Part shown: positions 14,458 to 19,569 of the stretch, one piece after another
Numbering within the stretch: position 1 is the first letter of the stretch
How the letters are laid out: each line of letters starts with the position of its first letter
NCBI GenBank assembly: GCA_019313025.1
Contig: JAFDCA010000346.1
Location: 1-19,569 of the forward strand
Direction of reading: 5' to 3'
DNA length: 19,569 bases
Source of the DNA: Deltaproteobacteria bacterium
GTDB taxonomy: Bacteria; Desulfobacterota; Desulfobacteria; Desulfobacterales; UBA11574
Position numbers and translations under genes: made by a program
The notes under the pieces: generated by a model
Seen by the model: only the letters and a program-made list of their open reading frames with translations
Database searches by the model: none
Told to the model about the DNA's origin: nothing

Positions 14458-15012
14458 TTAGAGCTCACAAACGGCAAGTGTTTGCACAATTTCTTTGAAC
14501 ATATCTGTTTGCCTTAAAATCCCCACAATTTTTTTGCCCCGGGTTACCAGTAAAGACTGATGATGCTCGAGAGCCAGCTGATGTATGGCTTCACTCAGAG
14601 AAGCGTCTTCTGGAACATATTCTCCTTCGGCTGGCGCACAAACCAGTATTTTAACTTTAAGCCGGCCCGCACTTCTACAGATATCAATCAAAGGTTTGTC
14701 CCAAAATCCGCATTGATTTAGCATCGGCTTTAAATATTGAGAACTGACACCAAACCTGGATAGGGATTTGGAGTCGCGGATCGGTTCTCCTTTGGGTTCC
14801 AATGCTCTAAGGACATCCAGCTGGCTGATTTTGCCGACAATTTCTCCATTTTCATCAGATATAAGAAGAATTCTATGAGGGTACATTCCTTGTTCATAGG
14901 CTTTTTGGGCTTTCTCAAGGGCAAGGGCGGCCTCATATAAATTAGATTCAATGGAAATGGTTTCATATTCTGATATGGGGATCATTAAATCTTTAACAAT
15001 TTTATCTTTCAT
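14458..15012 (-). CDS. Two-CBS-domain protein
   Basis: A 184-residue soluble protein made of a CBS pair. The first domain covers about residues 5-75 (VKDLMIP start, HRILLISDENGEIVGKISQLDVLRAL end). The second covers about 115-180 and ends SLLVTRGKKIVGILRQTDMFKEI. CBS pairs bind adenine nucleotides and relay energy or redox state to a partner. There is no attached enzyme or channel domain, so it probably acts on a partner protein; the adjacent transporter is the obvious candidate. It starts 21 bases after the anti-sigma candidate gene, consistent with an operon sigma, anti-sigma, CBS, transporter. Confidence 0.88.
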   Translation of the reverse strand: MKDKIVKDLMIPISEYETISIESNLYEAALALEKAQKAYEQGMYPHRILLISDENGEIVGKISQLDVLRALEPKGEPIRDSKSLSRFGVSSQYLKPMLNQCGFWDKPLIDICRSAGRLKVKILVCAPAEGEYVPEDASLSEAIHQLALEHHQSLLVTRGKKIVGILRQTDMFKEIVQTLAVCEL

Positions 15013-15033
15013 GTTACATTTTTCACGACAGGT

Positions 15034-15309
15034 TTATTGATGCTTTTGAAGAAAGCGGGCCATCGATTCTTTAATCCGTTTACCAGCCTCGGACGATAAT
15101 TGTATGGATGGGGCCGAGTCTTCGCCGCTTTCGGAAAGTAGGCGGGCTGTTTTACGTAAAAAAAATAACTGTTCTTTGTATCGGGAACAGAATTTACACA
15201 TCATCAGGTGTATCCTCATTCCCATTCGCTGGTACAAAGGTAGTTTGTGGTCAAGGGATTCTGACACCAAATATGTCACTTTTTTACAATTAAACATCCA
15301 GTGTTTCAT
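15034..15309 (-). CDS. Zinc-binding anti-sigma factor candidate (zf-HC2 type)
   Basis: A 91-residue soluble protein with the ZAS pattern: Cys8 near the N-terminus and His34-x3-Cys38-x2-Cys41 in RIHLMMCKFC. In the anti-sigma family this motif binds zinc and holds the sigma factor; in RsrA and some relatives thiol oxidation releases it. There is no membrane segment, so sensing would be cytoplasmic. The start codon lies 2 bases after the sigma gene stop, the usual arrangement for a cognate pair. The C-terminal half is a charged helix. Redox sensing is inferred from the motif and from the neighbouring redox genes, not shown. Confidence 0.8.
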   Translation of the reverse strand: MKHWMFNCKKVTYLVSESLDHKLPLYQRMGMRIHLMMCKFCSRYKEQLFFLRKTARLLSESGEDSAPSIQLSSEAGKRIKESMARFLQKHQ

Positions 15310-15311
15310 TT

Positions 15312-16007
15312 TTATTCTCTATCATCTTCATGGGTGAACCACTTAATTTCCAGGCATCGTCTTAAAAACATGCGGGCTCTGTGAAGCAAAACCCACGAAT
15401 TAGACGTAGAAATGTCCAAAATCTTACAGATTTCTTTTGTGCTCTCGCCAGCGATTTCCCTGAGGATAAACGCACTGGCCTGCCGGCCGGGAAGTTCCGA
15501 CAAACATTTGTGGAGAATCTCCATAAACTCCTTCTGACCGTAAAGCTTTTGCGGATCGGCGTTCCATTGAGCCGGTTTAATTTTCCATTGTCCATTTCGA
15601 TCAAAAAGATCGTCCAATTTATTGGTATGTAATTCGATGTCGTCGATCTGTTGTTCTTTTGACTTTTTTCGAAAGTGATCGATGATTTTATGTTTGAGAA
15701 TACTTGTCAGCCAGGTTTTTATAGAAGATCGGTGTTGAAAATCTTTTATTGAATGAAGGGCGGCAAGAAAAGTTTCCTGGACCAGGTCTTCAGCAACAGG
15801 GGCCTCATATACCCTATAAAATGCATATTTGTAGAGATAATCACCATACAGATCAACCCATTTCTCGGGGTTTTCAATCGTGTTATTTGAAATGGATGGT
15901 TGCTTGTTCACTTTTATACCAAAAGGTGAAGGTGTTTTAAATAGTTCTCGGAAGCCGGGTGATATATACCAGAAGATAACAATATTAATGGATTTTAATA
16001 TGTCCAA
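15312..16007 (-). CDS. ECF-type RNA polymerase sigma factor
   Basis: A sigma-70-family extracytoplasmic-function sigma factor. Region 2 runs from WVDLYGDYLYKYAFYRV through AEDLVQETFLAAL and FQHRSSIKTWLTSILKHKIIDHFRK. Region 4 contains LSELPGRQASAFILREIAGESTKEICKILDIS and the recognition helix NSWVLLHRARMFLRRCL. Between them is a linker of about 55 residues with WNADP, typical of the ECF group paired with zf-HC2 anti-sigma proteins. The start is uncertain: the TTG at 16007 gives 231 residues, and a GTG at 15911 (residue 33) is closer to the usual N-terminal length, but neither has a clear ribosome site. A TTGAAC-gg-GTTCAA palindrome (16079-16092) lies upstream. Confidence 0.85.
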   Translation of the reverse strand: MDILKSINIVIFWYISPGFRELFKTPSPFGIKVNKQPSISNNTIENPEKWVDLYGDYLYKYAFYRVYEAPVAEDLVQETFLAALHSIKDFQHRSSIKTWLTSILKHKIIDHFRKKSKEQQIDDIELHTNKLDDLFDRNGQWKIKPAQWNADPQKLYGQKEFMEILHKCLSELPGRQASAFILREIAGESTKEICKILDISTSNSWVLLHRARMFLRRCLEIKWFTHEDDRE

Positions 16008-16078
16008 ATCATCAATGCGAATTCAAATTCGTTACAAAAAATATAAAATAACGGCTGATCCTCAAATAATGACTCCCT

Positions 16079-16092
16079 TTGAACGGGTTCAA
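16079..16092. promoter_or_regulatory. Palindrome TTGAAC-GG-GTTCAA upstream of the sigma gene
   Basis: Perfect 6-bp arms around 2 bases lie in the 131-base gap between the AhpF-like gene and the sigma gene. The site may be an operator or may contain a -35 element on the minus strand, but no good -10 box follows at normal spacing. Chance occurrence in A+T-rich sequence is possible. Confidence 0.3.
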
Positions 16093-16138
16093 TATTTTTA
16101 TCCAGCCGAAATTTTCAATTCGTTGGTTGTCATAAAAA

Positions 16139-17734
16139 TTAGGTCCAGTATGGATTGATGAGGTCTTCAAATATGACCAGCGCCGCTTCAGCACCATGCC
16201 CGGCGGCTGTTACGATTTGCTTGTATCCACCTGACACATCTCCGGCGGTATAAATTCCAGGGACATTTGTCCGGTAATTATCATGTTTGATAAACCCTTC
16301 ATCCGTAAGCTCGAGGCCTGTTTTTTGGGCCAGTTCGACTGCTGGATCATACCCAATGGCAATAAATACGCCATTAACGGCGCGAGAATAAGATTCTTGG
16401 GTTTTGTTGTTGTAAAGCAGGACTTCTTCAACGTTATGTTTTCCCCTGATTTCTTTGACCTCCGTATTGAAAAGTATTGGAATATTATTTTGTATCATAT
16501 TTTTCACCAAAAAATCCTGAGCCTTCAGGTTGTCTCTTCTATGAACAAGTGTGACATTCACGCCGATATGATGCATATGCAGTGTTTCCGTAACAGCACT
16601 GTTGCCGCCGCCGACAACAATCACTTTTTTTCCTTTAAAAAGCGGTCCGTCACAGGTACTGCAATAACTGACACCATGTCCCGACAAACGAGATTCTCCA
16701 GGGACCCGAAGATGTCTGTGGGTGGCTCCGGTGGTCATCAGCACGGCTTTGGTCTTGAACTTTCTCCGGGTGGTTTGTACATGGATGGGATCATTAGGTG
16801 TAATCTCAACAACCCCTTCTCCCGGGAAAATCTGCACATATTCCAGAGCATGGGTCACCATAATGTCCACAAGTGTTTTTCCGCCGATCTGTTTTAGGCC
16901 CGGATAATTTTCAACAATCGGTGTTGTGGCCACCTGACCGCCAAGGACGCCTTTTTCTACGACAACCGTTTTAAGACCACTTCGTGCTGAATATATCCCG
17001 GCGGTAAGTCCCGCCGGCCCCCCCCCCACAATGACCAGATCTGCCTCGATCTCCTCTGCATCACTTTCGGGGATGAAAACGGTCTGTTGTTCCATTTTTT
17101 CAAGAGAAAGCATAAAGAGCTCTTCCGTCTGAGCGCCCTGGGCAATTAAAATGTCATTTGCATATGTCTGGGGAACAGAATGGGCTGAATATCGGTCGGC
17201 GAGTTCAGGATTGGCTTGGATATCGATGATTTCCAGAGAAACTAAATCGGGCTTTTCAACAGCCGCCTTTAAGGCGTTGAGAGCCTGTTGAGGACAATAC
17301 GGGCAGCTGGCGCTTACGAACACCTTGATGTTCCTTGGGGTGTCTATACGTTGTATGACCTGAAGTGATTGTTGGTTGAGATTACTCTTTTGAAGCCCGA
17401 TGAGGATGAGGGCTTCCAGAAAAATACGTCCTTCTTCACCAAGCGGTGCTCCCAGCCACCGGATATTGTACCGGTCCGGATTGAAAACCAGCGTTGGCGA
17501 ATGTTCAACGTTCAATTTTTTTGCGGATTCATGATATAAATTAAATTCGCGCAAGATAATTTTATCGGTGAGCTGCCTAAAAAAACGAATGGCCTGCCTT
17601 GCCACATCAGTGAATACATCATTTTGGCCGGGCTGAGCGTACAAAACAATCGGAATTTCTGTTTTAATCGTGCCCAAAATTCTTTCAATTTCTCTCTGGG
17701 CTTCGAGTATTTGGATGTCTTCCTGCTGATCCAT
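16139..17734 (-). CDS. AhpF-like FAD disulfide reductase with N-terminal glutaredoxin-fold domain
   Basis: A 531-residue cytoplasmic flavoprotein close in length and order to AhpF (about 521). Residues 1 to about 215 form a tandem thioredoxin/glutaredoxin-fold region with the redox pair CPYC (Cys144, Cys147) and a cis-proline segment SVPQTY. Residues 230-531 are a thioredoxin-reductase domain: FAD motif GGGPAG (237-242), active-site pair CSTC (Cys358, Cys361), NAD(P)H motif GGGNSA (375-380) and the late GIYTAGDVSGG. It passes electrons from NAD(P)H to a peroxiredoxin or thioredoxin-like partner. No AhpC gene is in the window; the OsmC selenoprotein or the membrane rubredoxin are possible partners (inference). 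It lies 24 bases after the rubredoxin/DUF2231 gene. Confidence 0.88.
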   Translation of the reverse strand: MDQQEDIQILEAQREIERILGTIKTEIPIVLYAQPGQNDVFTDVARQAIRFFRQLTDKIILREFNLYHESAKKLNVEHSPTLVFNPDRYNIRWLGAPLGEEGRIFLEALILIGLQKSNLNQQSLQVIQRIDTPRNIKVFVSASCPYCPQQALNALKAAVEKPDLVSLEIIDIQANPELADRYSAHSVPQTYANDILIAQGAQTEELFMLSLEKMEQQTVFIPESDAEEIEADLVIVGGGPAGLTAGIYSARSGLKTVVVEKGVLGGQVATTPIVENYPGLKQIGGKTLVDIMVTHALEYVQIFPGEGVVEITPNDPIHVQTTRRKFKTKAVLMTTGATHRHLRVPGESRLSGHGVSYCSTCDGPLFKGKKVIVVGGGNSAVTETLHMHHIGVNVTLVHRRDNLKAQDFLVKNMIQNNIPILFNTEVKEIRGKHNVEEVLLYNNKTQESYSRAVNGVFIAIGYDPAVELAQKTGLELTDEGFIKHDNYRTNVPGIYTAGDVSGGYKQIVTAAGHGAEAALVIFEDLINPYWT

Positions 17735-17758
17735 CGCTTATTGTCCTTTTTTATGAAA

Positions 17759-18406
17759 TCAATCTCTAAACACCAGCTTGCCGCCGAGAAATCCAGCTGT
17801 AACCGCCCCCCCCAGCATAATAAGGCTAACAAAGAGAAAGGCGACCAAATGGGCGGAAGTCAGTGTCAACACGCCGGGGTCGACGATAGACCACAGCACC
17901 AAGACCATTGCCGTTAATGTTACCACACCACCACAAATCATCTTTGCTATAAACAGGGATGTCATCGCCCCGTTGTATTTTTTTTGCCATACAATAATCC
18001 CTGAAAAAAGCACCAAAGGCATTGATAAAACAACAACTATGAGATTGTAAAATGCGGCCTGACTCAAACCGGTGAACCTGAAAATGACCGCTAAAAAGAT
18101 AAAAAGAACGGAAACGGGAAGCACGCCGTTGGGGATATGAACCGAAATTGGATGGACATGATGCTTGACCATTAATCGATAAATCCTGTCATATTTTGAC
18201 AATGGTTCAAGAGTCGTTTCTGGAGCATCTGAGACGTTTGCTTCGGTTTCAGGTTTTGAAGGGTCTATTTTTGATTGTTTTTCACCATTTTCTTCTGCAA
18301 CAATTTCAACGAACTTACTTCGGTCAGCACCACAAACCGGACATGTTTCAGGCGGCTCCTCTCCTTCATGGATATAGCCACAAACCGTACATTCCCACTT
18401 TTTCAC
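17759..18406 (-). CDS. Membrane protein with N-terminal rubredoxin domain (DUF2231-like)
   Basis: A 215-residue protein with an N-terminal rubredoxin-type Fe(Cys)4 domain (CTVC at Cys6/Cys9, CPVC at Cys22/Cys25). An acidic linker of about 50 residues follows, then four hydrophobic helices (about residues 90-210). The first helix is preceded by HPISVHIPNG, the HPxxVHFPIG signature I associate with DUF2231 membrane proteins. The rubredoxin domain is expected on the cytoplasmic side because there is no signal peptide. It may move electrons between a soluble donor and the membrane. The start is GTG at 18406, supported by AAAGGAG 5 bases upstream. It lies between citrate synthase and the AhpF-like gene, probably in one operon with the latter. 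Confidence 0.82.
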   Translation of the reverse strand: MKKWECTVCGYIHEGEEPPETCPVCGADRSKFVEIVAEENGEKQSKIDPSKPETEANVSDAPETTLEPLSKYDRIYRLMVKHHVHPISVHIPNGVLPVSVLFIFLAVIFRFTGLSQAAFYNLIVVVLSMPLVLFSGIIVWQKKYNGAMTSLFIAKMICGGVVTLTAMVLVLWSIVDPGVLTLTSAHLVAFLFVSLIMLGGAVTAGFLGGKLVFRD

Positions 18407-18476
18407 TTGTTCTCCTTTTGTTCTACAGTTGTGAAGTGTCGGTTAACGCCATCCGTCACCCATCCTCAGATCCACA

Positions 18477-19569
18477 TCATCGTGAATCCACGGGTACAAA
18501 GGTGCACTCTTCAGGACCGCAGTACTCCCCGATATACTCGGAATCGGGACGGTAAAGCACCGGTTTGGATGCTGCACCGGCAAACTGCTCTTCTAACACG
18601 TGAGCAGCCCATCCTGAAACTCTGGCAATGGCAAATATCGGCGTAAATAGGTCTACGGGTATTCCCATGTAATAATAAAGAGATGCGCTGTAAAAATCGA
18701 CATTTACAAAAATGTCTCTGCCCTTTCTTTGCTTAAAGGCTTCCTTGCCCTTTTTCTCAAGAATTTTAGACATTTCATACCATTTGGGATCTCCGGTACG
18801 CTCGCCCATTTTTTTGGACATGGGTGCCAGAATATGGGCTCTAGGATCATCTGTTTTGTAGACGGCGTGGCCCAGACCCATGATAATTCCACCTGTGTCG
18901 AGCAAGTTGTTTACATACCCTTCAACGTTGTCGACAGCGCCGATGCTAAGGAGCATTTCCATAACCCGCGTATTCGCACCACCATGCAATTCACCGGATA
19001 AAGAACCGACGCCGGCTGCAACGGCCGAATACATGTGGGCTCTTGTTGATGCCACCTGTCTCGCCGAAAATGTGGACGCGTTGAAAGCATGTTCTGCATG
19101 AAGGACCAGGCAGGTGTCGAAAAAGTCGGAAAGTTCATCGTCGGGAATTTTTCCGTTGAGCATATAGAGAAAATTGGCGGCATGGCCGAGATTCGGATCC
19201 GGATCGAGAGGTTTATTGTTGTTCCGGATGCGGTCCCACGCCGCGACAATGGTTGGAAATTTTGCGATGAGTTTTATTCCCATTCGAAGTGCCGCTTCGG
19301 GAGAATGTTCTTTGGTATCGGGATCATGGTGGGCCAGCAAACCCGTCGCTGCCTGAAGGACATCCATGGGAAGTGCATCTTTGGGTATGGTTTCAAGGGC
19401 TTTTAAAACGCCGGGAGGGACGGAACGCTCCGATAAAAGTTGTTTCTTGAATTTTTCGAGTTCTTCTTTTTGAGGCAGTCTTTCATAGAGCAACAGATAT
19501 GCCACCTCTTCAAACGATACTTTTCCTGCCAAATCCTGAACCAAATACCCTCTGTAAATCAATCTTCCG
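18477..19569 (-). CDS. Citrate synthase, 5' end cut by the window edge
   Basis: At least 363 C-terminal residues of citrate synthase, which condenses acetyl-CoA and oxaloacetate to citrate. The frame runs to the end of the window as GRLIYRGY, the standard early segment, so the true start lies beyond 19569. Active-site regions are visible: SGELHGGAN (oxaloacetate His), GLGHAVYKTDDPRA (second His) and NVDFYSASLY (catalytic Asp). The ending EYCGPEECTFVPVDSR resembles other short Si-type bacterial enzymes. It would link to KorAB (8389-10898) in a TCA cycle. A 2-methylcitrate synthase cannot be fully excluded by eye. Confidence 0.92.
   Translation of the reverse strand, partial: GRLIYRGYLVQDLAGKVSFEEVAYLLLYERLPQKEELEKFKKQLLSERSVPPGVLKALETIPKDALPMDVLQAATGLLAHHDPDTKEHSPEAALRMGIKLIAKFPTIVAAWDRIRNNNKPLDPDPNLGHAANFLYMLNGKIPDDELSDFFDTCLVLHAEHAFNASTFSARQVASTRAHMYSAVAAGVGSLSGELHGGANTRVMEMLLSIGAVDNVEGYVNNLLDTGGIIMGLGHAVYKTDDPRAHILAPMSKKMGERTGDPKWYEMSKILEKKGKEAFKQRKGRDIFVNVDFYSASLYYYMGIPVDLFTPIFAIARVSGWAAHVLEEQFAGAASKPVLYRPDSEYIGEYCGPEECTFVPVDSR

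Noticed and set aside
16283..16897. 204-residue plus-strand frame inside the AhpF-like gene
   Set aside because: It is antisense to a clear flavoprotein gene and has no motifs of its own.

Overview
The window looks like a piece of chromosome from an anaerobic, probably sulfate-reducing member of the Desulfobacterota (Desulfobacterales-like). The main support is an acyl-CoA dehydrogenase that closely resembles the non-decarboxylating glutaryl-CoA dehydrogenase of Desulfococcus. Ferredoxin-dependent 2-oxoacid oxidation (KorAB), rubrerythrin, rubredoxin-type modules and what appears to be a selenoprotein gene fit the same lifestyle. Every protein gene I accept lies on the minus strand, so transcription runs from high to low coordinates.

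Layout from high to low coordinates. (1) 19569-18477 is a citrate synthase cut by the window edge. (2) 18406-17759 and 17734-16139 encode a membrane protein with an N-terminal rubredoxin domain and an AhpF-like flavoprotein disulfide reductase. (3) 16007-14458 encodes an ECF sigma factor, a small HxxxCxxC zinc anti-sigma candidate and a two-CBS-domain protein, followed by an SLC13/DASS anion transporter (14401-12932). (4) 12771-11073 is a tight four-gene redox cluster: an OsmC-family protein, rubrerythrin, a flavodoxin-like protein and a one-cluster ferredoxin. (5) 10898-8095 encodes KorA, KorB (overlapping by ATGA) and a NifU-type scaffold, followed by a small unknown protein and a cytidylate-kinase-like protein (7524-6907). 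(6) 6764-3090 encodes the antiporter NhaA, glutaryl-CoA dehydrogenase and a six-helix K+ channel with a zinc-ribbon tail. (7) 3089-2276 has no gene and is rich in inverted repeats. (8) 2275-243 encodes two peptidase-S51-like proteins, one carrying a tail like the C-terminus of cysteinyl-tRNA synthetase.

The most notable observation is at 12301-12771. The OsmC-family reading frame is interrupted by a single in-frame TGA exactly where the family has its peroxidatic cysteine. The RNA just downstream can fold into a 6-bp stem with an 8-nt G-containing loop at the distance expected of a bacterial SECIS element. I therefore annotate it as one selenocysteine protein rather than two fragments. With its neighbours it suggests a peroxide and thiol stress module: Sec-OsmC and rubrerythrin as peroxidases, flavodoxin and ferredoxin as electron donors, the AhpF-like reductase and membrane rubredoxin nearby, and a sigma/zinc anti-sigma pair that might sense redox state.

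The other region of interest is the gene-free stretch 2276-3089. It is bounded by a 20-bp inverted repeat (18/20) at 2311-2330 and 3056-3075 and contains a roughly 200-bp foldback whose outer arms match perfectly over 17 bp. It could be a non-autonomous mobile element or a structured RNA locus. A smaller palindromic element lies at 61-172. I saw no tRNA, rRNA, CRISPR array or transposase gene. All functional names come from reading motifs by eye; no database search was run.
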